Assembly (NCBI GenBank): GCA_046329515.1
Contig: JAXLUM010000005.1
Span: 186,001 to 250,000, forward strand
From: Bog-950 sp046329515
Lineage (GTDB): Bacteria > Bacteroidota > Bacteroidia > Chitinophagales > LD1
Reading direction: 5' to 3'
Length of the DNA: 64,000 nt
Each line of letters starts with the position of its first letter. The stretch's first letter is position 1. The notes under the pieces are model-generated. The model had not been told where the DNA came from. It made no database searches and was given only the letters and a program-made list of their open reading frames with translations. A program made the position numbers and the translations under genes. Positions 8,567 through 15,237 of this stretch are shown here, piece by piece.

Positions 8567-8572
8567 AAGTTA
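8565..8572 (-). promoter_or_regulatory. -7 promoter element (TAACTTTG)
   Basis: A perfect TAnnTTTG on the minus strand, 23 bases before the ATG at 8541. It supports the short start of the metalloprotease. Confidence 0.6.
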
Positions 8573-8715
8573 TGGGGGGCCTTAGGCGGCACACTCCTAT
8601 TTAAGTAGGATTTTAGAGGGGCATTGCAGAGCCATTGGCAGCGGCCCTAAACCACGCTAACGCTTTGTTTATCACACATTTTTGAAACCCCTCTACCATT
8701 TTTCAGTTCTTTTCC

Positions 8716-8723
8716 TATATTTG
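8716..8723 (+). promoter_or_regulatory. -7 promoter element of tRNA-Arg (TATATTTG)
   Basis: A perfect TAnnTTTG followed by CG, ending 20 bases before the mature tRNA. The upstream partner is not obvious; T-rich sequence lies at about 8698-8712. Confidence 0.65.
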
Positions 8724-8743
8724 CGCTCCTTTTAGAAAGGAAT

Positions 8744-8817
8744 GCACCCATAGCTTAACTGGATAGAGCATCTGACTACGGATCAGAAGGTTAGGGGTTC
8801 GACTCCCTTTGGGTGCA
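8744..8817 (+). tRNA. tRNA-Arg (ACG)
   Basis: 74 nucleotides forming a full cloverleaf. The acceptor stem is GCACCCA with TGGGTGC, and A is the discriminator. The anticodon arm is TCTGA-CTACGGA-TCAGA, giving anticodon ACG, whose first base would be edited to inosine to read CGU, CGC and CGA. The T-loop is TTCGACT. CCA is not encoded. A TATATTTG promoter element precedes it and a strong terminator follows at 8821. Confidence 0.95.
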
Positions 8818-8820
8818 CAG

Positions 8821-8851
8821 AAAGCGCAACATTAACGGTTGCGCTTTTTTT
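8821..8851 (+). terminator. Terminator after tRNA-Arg
   Basis: AAAGCGCAAC and GTTGCGCTTT form a 10-bp stem around a short loop, followed directly by more T residues. It starts four bases after the tRNA. Confidence 0.85.
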
Positions 8852-8876
8852 ATTTCCCTAAAGCCCTACCGAATTT

Positions 8877-8952
8877 GGTCAGAAAGTTAGGGGTCGCGAG
8901 GCTTGCTCGCGATGGCGAGTGAAACCTCGCCATTCGACTTCCTTTGGGTGCA
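8877..8952 (+). pseudogene. Broken 3' copy of tRNA-Arg with a 39-base insertion
   Basis: The stretch repeats the 3' half of the tRNA-Arg just upstream (anticodon-stem TCAGA, GTTAGGGGT, then TCGACT(T/C)CCTTTGGGTGCACA) with a few base changes. The T-loop is interrupted by 39 bases at 8895-8933. No convincing 5' half is present. It cannot form a tRNA. A second terminator follows it, so the tRNA 3' half and its terminator were copied together. Confidence 0.8.
8895..8933. repeat. 39-base double-hairpin insertion in the tRNA remnant
   Basis: Two hairpins lie side by side: CGCGAG/CTCGCG around a 5-base loop, then ATGGCGAG/CTCGCCAT around a 6-base loop. Both stems are perfect. Removing these 39 bases restores the tRNA-Arg 3' sequence exactly at the junction (GGGGT + TCGAC), so this is an insertion. 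No coding capacity. I find no second copy in the window. Confidence 0.8.
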
Positions 8953-8953
8953 C

Positions 8954-8987
8954 AAAAAAGGCGCAACTTTATAGTAGCGCCTTTTTT
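8954..8987 (+). terminator. Terminator after the tRNA remnant
   Basis: AAAAAAGGCGC pairs with GCGCCTTTTTT over 11 bp. It resembles the terminator of the intact tRNA-Arg at 8821 and is probably its duplicate. It is nearly symmetric and could also end the minus-strand gene that stops at 9010. Confidence 0.8.
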
Positions 8988-9009
8988 CATTTATAAACAC
9001 AGGTATCTC

Positions 9010-9339
9010 CTACCCTATATTCTTCAACTTCAAAATGCCGTCGTCCGTACCATTGCGGCGTATTTCAAATTCCTTATTTGCTTCGTCGGCCTCCACCAAT
9101 GCGGGAAAGTGGTCTACAGTCAATTCTATAATCACCGCCTCATGCGATTTTCCGTTGGAGTGTCCGCTTTCTCTATAAGGGTTAATTACACGTTCCAATT
9201 CGTTCGTATCAACCGGTATAACCTTTGTTTGGTTACCATCTGAACTACGCAGCGCTTTCATCATAAAAGCATCGGCTGAGGTTTCCGCCAGCATAGTAAG
9301 CCTTAGCTTATTGCCGTCCTGTATCATTATTACTTTCAT
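9010..9339 (-). CDS. Hypothetical protein (109 aa)
   Basis: A small, soluble, charged protein without signal peptide or membrane segment. Its composition suggests a mixed alpha/beta fold with strands at both ends (MKVIMI..., ...FEIRRN...GILKLKNIG). I do not recognise the family. It lies 65 bases downstream of the 542-residue gene on the same strand. The bases in front of its ATG (AATAGT-ATG preceded by TTTAGGGTT) match the leader of that gene, which suggests a common control. Confidence 0.6.
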   Translation of the reverse strand: MKVIMIQDGNKLRLTMLAETSADAFMMKALRSSDGNQTKVIPVDTNELERVINPYRESGHSNGKSHEAVIIELTVDHFPALVEADEANKEFEIRRNGTDDGILKLKNIG

Positions 9340-9404
9340 ACTATTGGAACCCTAAAAAATCGTTCCACACATGCCGGCGGATGTATTTCTTTGATTTATA
9401 ATCG

Positions 9405-11033
9405 TCAAGACTTATACAATTCAATAAAACGCTGTACTAATAAGCGCAAACCGCTTGATTGTCGCAAAGCTTTCATATACACCTCCTCACCGCCTTTAAT
9501 CTTTAACTCCAGCATTTGTTTAATCTCCTTTGCCAGGCTCTTATTGAGTGAAGCCGGCTTATGCATCAGCACCACCGCCCAGTTGCGCATAACATACAGG
9601 GCTGTTGCATTTACATCCGTTTTTAAGCCCGTTAGCTTTTGCAAAGCAGCCAGACTTTTTTGCTCAGCTAACAGACGATTACCCTTAAACTTCTTTTTTA
9701 CATAAGCGGCGTACGCCATGCTTAAATCAACGGCATCAAAATCTACCGCCTTCTTATCCATAACCAACGCCATGCGCGAGTTGGCTAATTTCTTAAGCAC
9801 ACTTTCTGAACTGCGGTAACCCTTCTGCGCGCTTATCTTCAAACTCTCTGCTTCAGCTAATAGTTTCTGCTCCTGTTCAATTGGCCTGTAACCCAAATGA
9901 TGATACAACCAAAATGCACCGGAGTGTATACCGTCCTTGTTATGCTTGCCAATTTGATAGGGGTCTACTGAAAAACGTTTCAAATGATAAACCTGCTTGT
10001 GCAAATTCATCACCTCTTCAAAAATATAGCGGGACTCACCTCCTCTATACGATGGAAATACATTCAGCCCAATCCGAGCACTATCAAACAGCACCCAACT
10101 GCCGGCATAAGCCACAGGCATTCCGTTTTTAAAAGCCACATAGCCCATATAACTATCAATGGGGTGTCGCCTTTCCGGCCGCATACCGAACAAGGCTACA
10201 CTTATTCCTCTGCCAAGTTTATAATAGGTTACCAATTCAGGCAGACTAAAACTTATGGGGTCAATCTCGCGCAGGTTCCTAATAAGCACCATGCGCGATA
10301 CTTCAATTATCTTTTCTGCCTGTTCCTTTGTTAGTTTAATCTGCTGAGGCTTGTCTGTTACCTTCTGCGTTTTTATCAGCTTACTATGATAGTATGGCGT
10401 TACTAACTCCGCAGGCAGCATTTCCTTATTGCCTAAATAAATAGTAATGTTTATGCCTAATGCACCCCACAATTCGTCCTTTATTTCAGGGCGCAAATCA
10501 GAGTAACTGAAAACGTTTAGCAGGCAATCCAACAAGTCCTCACCGGCTATTGCATATTTATGCAGCCACTCTTTCCAGTGCGCATTTTCATCCTGAAATA
10601 TTTCTGATTCAATCTTGGGCATAACTGCGGATAGAATAGAACTGAGTGTATGATCATCTGCTTCCATTGAATCCAGGGTAACATCATAAGCATAGGTGGC
10701 ACGTAACCACTTTACCACATCAAAACTATAAGCAGCGCAAAGGTAGGCACCGCTAACACCGGTGTTAAAGAGAGAATACTGAAAAGCATCGTGATTGGTA
10801 ATATAAAGCTTAAGAGCGCTTAAACAGCCTTCCGCCTTTTGCTTCACTACTGCCTTATCAGGATACGCAATAAGGAAGTGAAGCGTGTCATACAATAACT
10901 TCACTTCCTTTTTAGTGTGCGGTAAAGTTTTCTGTAGCTTATCAAGCAGAATTACCTTTCTATCGGCAGTTGTGGTATCAAACTGTGTACGTAAACCGTA
11001 CAATTCGTTCACCAGGGTTTCAGTAGTACTCAT
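9405..11033 (-). CDS. Uncharacterised protein with a GNAT-like region (542 aa)
   Basis: The N-terminal 240 residues are helical with no recognised motif. Residues about 240-400 look like a GNAT acetyltransferase fold: a strand pair around YMGYVAFKNGMPVAYAGSW, then GLNVFPSYRGGESRYIF where the acetyl-CoA loop would be, and SGAFWLYHHLGYRPIE, which matches the typical last GNAT motif. The C-terminal 140 residues are helical again. No signal peptide is present. The substrate is unknown, and acetyltransferase activity is an inference from the motif pattern only. It forms a two-gene cassette with the 109-residue gene downstream. Confidence 0.65.
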   Translation of the reverse strand: MSTTETLVNELYGLRTQFDTTTADRKVILLDKLQKTLPHTKKEVKLLYDTLHFLIAYPDKAVVKQKAEGCLSALKLYITNHDAFQYSLFNTGVSGAYLCAAYSFDVVKWLRATYAYDVTLDSMEADDHTLSSILSAVMPKIESEIFQDENAHWKEWLHKYAIAGEDLLDCLLNVFSYSDLRPEIKDELWGALGINITIYLGNKEMLPAELVTPYYHSKLIKTQKVTDKPQQIKLTKEQAEKIIEVSRMVLIRNLREIDPISFSLPELVTYYKLGRGISVALFGMRPERRHPIDSYMGYVAFKNGMPVAYAGSWVLFDSARIGLNVFPSYRGGESRYIFEEVMNLHKQVYHLKRFSVDPYQIGKHNKDGIHSGAFWLYHHLGYRPIEQEQKLLAEAESLKISAQKGYRSSESVLKKLANSRMALVMDKKAVDFDAVDLSMAYAAYVKKKFKGNRLLAEQKSLAALQKLTGLKTDVNATALYVMRNWAVVLMHKPASLNKSLAKEIKQMLELKIKGGEEVYMKALRQSSGLRLLVQRFIELYKS

Positions 11034-11209
11034 ACTATTTTCAAAACCCTAAACTATGCAATCCGACAATAATCTAAAGCTCTAACTACTTTACACCTTT
11101 ATCCTATCCACACACCAACGTATACAAAAACCGAAATGGAGGAGAAAGTAACAAACCACCTCTGGGCAATTTCAAGCATACTGTTTACCTTTATTTAAAA
11201 CAGCGGTAA

Positions 11210-11986
11210 ATGAAAATTGCAACGTATAATGTAAACGGCGTTAACGGCCGCTTGCCTGTTTTGCTTAAATGGCTTAACGAAGAAAAGCCCGATATAGTTT
11301 GTTTGCAGGAGTTAAAGGCCCCTGAAGAAAAATTCCCTTTAAACGCTATACGCGATGCAGGTTATAAAGCTATATGGCACGGGCAAAAAAGCTGGAACGG
11401 TGTGGCCATACTTTCCAAAACTGCAGAGATAGAAGAAGTGCGCCGCGCATTACCCGGCGACCCCGAGGATTTGCACAGCCGCTATATTGAAGCGGTAGTG
11501 GATGGACTTACCATTGGTTGTTTATATCTGCCAAATGGCAACCCTGCACCCGGCCCCAAATTCGATTATAAGCTGGCCTGGTTTAAACGGCTTCAGGCAC
11601 ATGCTGCACAACTTTTAAAAAGCCAAAAGCCTGTACTACTTACCGGCGATTTTAATGTAATGCCTACGGAACTGGATGTATACAAACCGGAGCGTTGGGT
11701 AGAAGATGCCCTGTTTAGACCGGAAACCCGGGCGGCCTACAAGGAACTTGTAGAGCAGGGTTGGACAGACGCCATCCGAAAGCTGTACCCTAAAGAAGTT
11801 ATTTATACCTTTTGGGACTACTTCCGCAATGCTTATGGCCGCAATGCAGGCCTGCGCATAGACCACTTTTTACTTAGCCCCGATTTGGTAAAGCGCCTGA
11901 AAGATGCAGGAGTGGATAAACACGTGCGCGGCTGGGAAAAATCAAGCGACCATGCCCCTGTTTGGATTGAGTTAAAGGATAAGTAG
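11210..11986 (+). CDS. xth: Exodeoxyribonuclease III
   Basis: 258 residues, the normal length. It is a Mg-dependent AP endonuclease and 3'-exonuclease of the EEP fold. Visible motifs are MKIATYNVNGV at the start, VCLQELK (metal-binding Glu), LYLPNG, LLTGDFNVMPTELD (catalytic Asp/Asn), GLRIDHFLLS and the final SSDHAPVWIEL with the catalytic His. It probably takes part in base excision repair. The gene stands alone and precedes the DUF2461 gene by 24 bases. Confidence 0.93.
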   Translation: MKIATYNVNGVNGRLPVLLKWLNEEKPDIVCLQELKAPEEKFPLNAIRDAGYKAIWHGQKSWNGVAILSKTAEIEEVRRALPGDPEDLHSRYIEAVVDGLTIGCLYLPNGNPAPGPKFDYKLAWFKRLQAHAAQLLKSQKPVLLTGDFNVMPTELDVYKPERWVEDALFRPETRAAYKELVEQGWTDAIRKLYPKEVIYTFWDYFRNAYGRNAGLRIDHFLLSPDLVKRLKDAGVDKHVRGWEKSSDHAPVWIELKDK

Positions 11987-12001
11987 TTTATTTGCTGAAA
12001 T

Positions 12002-12009
12002 TAGTTTTG
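12002..12009 (+). promoter_or_regulatory. -7 promoter element next to a start codon (TAGTTTTG)
   Basis: A perfect TAnnTTTG followed by CATG: only one base separates it from the ATG of the DUF2461 gene. If used, the mRNA would begin at or very near the start codon and have no leader. Confidence 0.45.
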
Positions 12010-12010
12010 C

Positions 12011-12697
12011 ATGTCCGTAGTAATTCAACCTGCCACCTTCTCTTTTCTTAAAGCATTAGCTAAAAACAATAACCGCGAATGGTTTAATGCGCGCAAGCAA
12101 ACGTATTTGGATGCTTACCAAAACCTGTTGCACTTTGTTGATGCATTAATGATTGAGATGAATAAGCACGATGAGTTGGAGCAGGCATCGGCCAAGCAAA
12201 GTATGTATCGTGTTTACAGCGATGTCCGTTTTAAAAAAGATAAATCGCCCTACAACCCACGGCTGGCTTTTAGTTTTCAGCGGGCTACCAAACTAAAGCG
12301 CGGCGGTTATTACGTAAACATAAAACCCGGCAACAGTTACCTTGCCTGCGGTTTCTTTGGCCCTAATCCCACAGACCTCCTTCGCATACGCACAGATATA
12401 AATTACAACTATGCCGATTGGCAAAAGCTGCTGAAATCAAAAAGCATAAAGCAAAACTTTGGCACCTTATCGGGCGAGAAAGTATTAACCACTCCGCGCG
12501 GTTTCGATAAGGAGCATGCCGGCATTGAGTTATTGCGCCACAAGCAATTTATACTTCGCCATCCTTTTACTGATGAGGAAGTGCTGGCTAAAAACTTTTT
12601 AAGCCAGGTAAATACTTTGTTTAAATCAGCACGGCCATGGTTGAACTACATGAGCGAAGTGCTTACCACCGATTTAAATGGAGAGTTGATTGCTTAA
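12011..12697 (+). CDS. DUF2461 family protein
   Basis: 228 residues, the usual family length. The family pattern is clear: FLKALAKNNNREWFNARKQTYLDAY near the N-terminus, MYRVYSDVRFKKDKSPYNPRLAFSF in the middle and GGYYVNIKPGNSYLACGFFGPNP after it. The biochemical function of DUF2461 is not known. No signal peptide. It may be co-transcribed with xth, or start from the promoter element just before its ATG. A bidirectional terminator follows. Confidence 0.88.
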   Translation: MSVVIQPATFSFLKALAKNNNREWFNARKQTYLDAYQNLLHFVDALMIEMNKHDELEQASAKQSMYRVYSDVRFKKDKSPYNPRLAFSFQRATKLKRGGYYVNIKPGNSYLACGFFGPNPTDLLRIRTDINYNYADWQKLLKSKSIKQNFGTLSGEKVLTTPRGFDKEHAGIELLRHKQFILRHPFTDEEVLAKNFLSQVNTLFKSARPWLNYMSEVLTTDLNGELIA

Positions 12698-12734
12698 GAA
12701 TAAAGTTCTTTTCTTCAAATTATAAACATTACAG

Positions 12735-12773
12735 AAAACAAAAAGCCCACCGTGAAGTGGGCTTCTGTTTTTG
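12735..12773. terminator. Bidirectional terminator
   Basis: AAGCCCAC (12743-12750) pairs with GTGGGCTT (12757-12764), with A-rich sequence on the left and a T-run on the right. It lies between the DUF2461 gene and the convergent tRNA-Ala and can serve both. Confidence 0.8.
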
Positions 12774-12847
<74 letters not shown>

Positions 12848-12857
12848 ATTGGGGCAG

Positions 12858-12865
12858 CAAAAATA
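12858..12865 (-). promoter_or_regulatory. -7 promoter element of tRNA-Ala (TATTTTTG)
   Basis: A perfect TAnnTTTG followed by C on the minus strand, ending ten bases before the mature tRNA. Confidence 0.6.
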
Positions 12866-12928
12866 AAATTCTTTCGGAATTCAAAAACCCTCTTCCAAAT
12901 GATGTCTAAATCATTGATGCCCGTGCCC

Positions 12929-13984
12929 TTACCCCTTCAAACTCTTCATATCAATTACAAAACGGTAGCGCACATCGCTTTTTAAAAGGCGTTCGTAGGC
13001 TTCGTTAATGCGGTCAATGCTTATTAGTTCAATGTCGGAGGTTATGTTGTGCTTGCCGCAGAAGTCCAGCATTTCCTGTGTTTCGGCAATGCCGCCTATT
13101 AAAGAACCGGAGAAACTCTTGCGCTTTAATATCAGGCTGAAAGATTGAACAGGAAGCGGCTCAGTAGGGGCGCCTACTAATACCAGGGAGCCATCCGTTT
13201 TCAGCAACCTTAAATAGGCATTAATGTCGTGCGGTGCCGATACGGTATCTAAAATAAAATGCAGTGTATTGGCGTGCTTCGCCATTTCCTCTTCCTTGCT
13301 TGAAAGTATAACTTCATGTGCGCCTAAGCGTTTAGCATCCTCAATTTTACCGGCAGAGCTGGTAATAACCACCACATGCGCACCCATAGCTGCCGCAATT
13401 TTTACCGCCATGTGGCCCAAACCGCCAATGCCTACTACGCCTACCTTTTGGCCGGGGCCAACCTTCCAATGGCTCAGCGGACTGAAAGTGGTTATACCCG
13501 CACAAAGCAATGGTGCGGTTGCTGCAAGGTCCAGGTTCTCAGGTAAACGCAGCACAAAGCTCTCATCAACTACCACACTTTCTGAATAGCCGCCAAAGGT
13601 TCTGCCGCCAATGTGCTTATCAATGCTGTTGTAGGTGCCCGTAAAGCCGTTCTCGCAATATTGCTCGTAACCCTCTTTACATTGCTCGCAATGCCTGCAC
13701 GAATCAACCAGGCAGCCAACACCGGCCAGGTCGCCCACTTTAAACTTAGTTACACCACTACCTACAGCTACAATTTTGCCTACAATCTCATGGCCCGGCA
13801 CGGATGGATAAACGGTTCCTCCCCACTCATTGCGGGCAGTATGTAAATCACTATGGCAAATGCCGCAATACAGAATATCAATTTCAATATCCTTCTCTCC
13901 TACGCTTCTGCGCTTTATAGTTAAAGGGCCAATAGGTTTATCGGCAGCTACAGTGCCATAGGCTTTTACACTTTTCATTTCCAT
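12929..13984 (-). CDS. Zinc-dependent alcohol dehydrogenase (YahK/CAD-like)
   Basis: 351 residues. Catalytic zinc ligands are Cys43 (in CGICHSD), His65 (in PGHE) and Cys161; structural zinc ligands are Cys96, Cys99, Cys102 and Cys110. The nucleotide loop GIGGLG is at 185-190, followed by VVVITSSAGK, where the Ser pair fits NADPH rather than NADH. This branch reduces a broad range of aldehydes; the physiological substrate is unknown. It is monocistronic, cytoplasmic, and divergent from the tRNA-Ile that follows. Confidence 0.9.
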   Translation of the reverse strand: MEMKSVKAYGTVAADKPIGPLTIKRRSVGEKDIEIDILYCGICHSDLHTARNEWGGTVYPSVPGHEIVGKIVAVGSGVTKFKVGDLAGVGCLVDSCRHCEQCKEGYEQYCENGFTGTYNSIDKHIGGRTFGGYSESVVVDESFVLRLPENLDLAATAPLLCAGITTFSPLSHWKVGPGQKVGVVGIGGLGHMAVKIAAAMGAHVVVITSSAGKIEDAKRLGAHEVILSSKEEEMAKHANTLHFILDTVSAPHDINAYLRLLKTDGSLVLVGAPTEPLPVQSFSLILKRKSFSGSLIGGIAETQEMLDFCGKHNITSDIELISIDRINEAYERLLKSDVRYRFVIDMKSLKG

Positions 13985-14018
13985 AGCAGTAAAAGTATTA
14001 AAGATTTCATTGTTAATT

Positions 14019-14026
14019 TATATTTG
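14019..14026 (+). promoter_or_regulatory. -7 promoter element of tRNA-Ile (TATATTTG)
   Basis: A perfect TAnnTTTG, ending 17 bases before the mature tRNA. A TTG at 14010-14012 is a weak upstream candidate. Confidence 0.6.
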
Positions 14027-14043
14027 TAAATAATAGACAAATA

Positions 14044-14117
14044 GTGCAATAGCTCAGTGGCAGAGCATCTAACTTATAATTAGAAGGTCGGATTGGTTCG
14101 ATTCCTCCTTGCGCTAC
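14044..14117 (+). tRNA. tRNA-Ile (UAU), with an irregular T-stem
   Basis: The acceptor is AGTGCAA with TTGCGCT (one T-G pair), the D-arm GCTC-AGTGGCA-GAGC, the anticodon arm TCTAA-CTTATAA-TTAGA. The anticodon reads UAU, which would decode AUA directly. The T-loop is TTCGATT, but the 5' strand of the T-stem is GGATTGG against CCTCC, so two T residues bulge out of an otherwise perfect GGAGG/CCTCC stem. CCA is not encoded. AUA codons are common in this window's genes. It may be functional with a bulge, a degrading copy, or carry a sequence error. Confidence 0.75.
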
Positions 14118-14123
14118 AACTTT

Positions 14124-15233
14124 ATGGCCAACAATAATATTAAGTCCTCTAAAGATAATTGGCAACTTGCAAGGGATGCTTTTTTCAAATTTCTAGAAGA
14201 TGTAGATCAAGCAAGATGGAAACTTCATTGCAATATTTCCAATGCGTGGTTCAGAGGACAAGAAAAGGATTGGCCATTAGAGGCATCATTATTTCGAGGT
14301 AATAATTCAGCTATCACCCAAGTCGGATTGACCGCTTCCGTAGAACAGTTTATAGACCAGATAATAAGAAAGAAGAAAGAAATCGTCAATCTTAAAAAGC
14401 AAATTCACCAGGCCTTTAGAATGGCTCAACTGAATGATGGATCTGAACATATAGCACTTAGCCATCAGTTAGGTATTTTAAAAAAAGAGAAAGCTGAAAT
14501 AAGACGCAACCTTGCTCTAACCAAGAATAGATTACGTAAAACAGAACAAGAATACGTTCAAAAATTTTCCAAAGAAGGTGAATCAGAAGCTTTTGTTAAC
14601 TGGAGCCGTAGAGGTAGTAGTAGCAGCAAAAATTCGTGGGAGATACTTGCAGAAATGCAACATTACAAGGTAAAGACCAGACTATTAGACTGGACAGAAG
14701 ATTTATCGATTGCCTTATACTTTGCATTAAAAGATCATATTGATTATTATCTGACCATATTGAACAGTGCTGAACATAAACGGGAAAAAAATCCTTTTTT
14801 TCTTTTAGAAAATTCTGAACCCTGCATTTACATTTTGAATCCTTACCGATTAGCACATTTTGCAACAGGCCAACTCAGAATTTTTGATCCAACATTAGAA
14901 GAGCTAGAGTATCATGAATCTTTTTTGACTAAAAAAAATTGGCCTTATCGACACCCAGTTCCTATATACCCGCCATGGCGAAACCCAAGGATAACTGCAC
15001 AAAGGGGAATGTTCACAGTGCAAGGAACTCTTTGGGAAGCGTTAGATGTTCAATTAGCCAATAAAACTAATGACATTTTGGCTAAAATTAGACTGACTCC
15101 ATTAGCTGCGAGTTATGCCACTCGCCATATCCTATCTTTTATTGACATTAATCGATTTGACATTTATCAAGACCTTGACGCCTTAGGTATTTGCATAAAT
15201 GATGAATTTTTAGATAAAAAAAGAAGGCATTAG
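14124..15233 (+). CDS. FRG-domain protein
   Basis: 369 residues from the ATG at 14124; a longer form would need a TTG inside the tRNA. The FRG domain appears in two parts: AWFRGQ at 41-46 near the N-terminus and MQHYKVKTRLLDWTEDLSIALYFAL at 178-202. Between them lies a charged, mostly helical insertion (about 75-155) that should form a coiled coil. No signal peptide. The biochemical function of FRG is not established; such proteins are scattered among bacteria and phages, often in variable regions. The gene starts six bases after the tRNA-Ile, is richer in A+T than its neighbours, and converges with the ABC permease, whose stop is four bases away. Confidence 0.85.
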   Translation: MANNNIKSSKDNWQLARDAFFKFLEDVDQARWKLHCNISNAWFRGQEKDWPLEASLFRGNNSAITQVGLTASVEQFIDQIIRKKKEIVNLKKQIHQAFRMAQLNDGSEHIALSHQLGILKKEKAEIRRNLALTKNRLRKTEQEYVQKFSKEGESEAFVNWSRRGSSSSKNSWEILAEMQHYKVKTRLLDWTEDLSIALYFALKDHIDYYLTILNSAEHKREKNPFFLLENSEPCIYILNPYRLAHFATGQLRIFDPTLEELEYHESFLTKKNWPYRHPVPIYPPWRNPRITAQRGMFTVQGTLWEALDVQLANKTNDILAKIRLTPLAASYATRHILSFIDINRFDIYQDLDALGICINDEFLDKKRRH

Positions 15234-15237
15234 AGTC

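Noticed and set aside
8542..8592. N-terminal extension of the metalloprotease
   Set aside because: It would place a hydrophilic stretch before a clear signal peptide and start upstream of the promoter element at 8565.
11136..11198. 20-codon frame (MEEKVTNHLWAISSILFTFI) upstream of xth
   Set aside because: It is short, has no promoter element or conservation evidence, and could be chance or a remnant of a small membrane protein.
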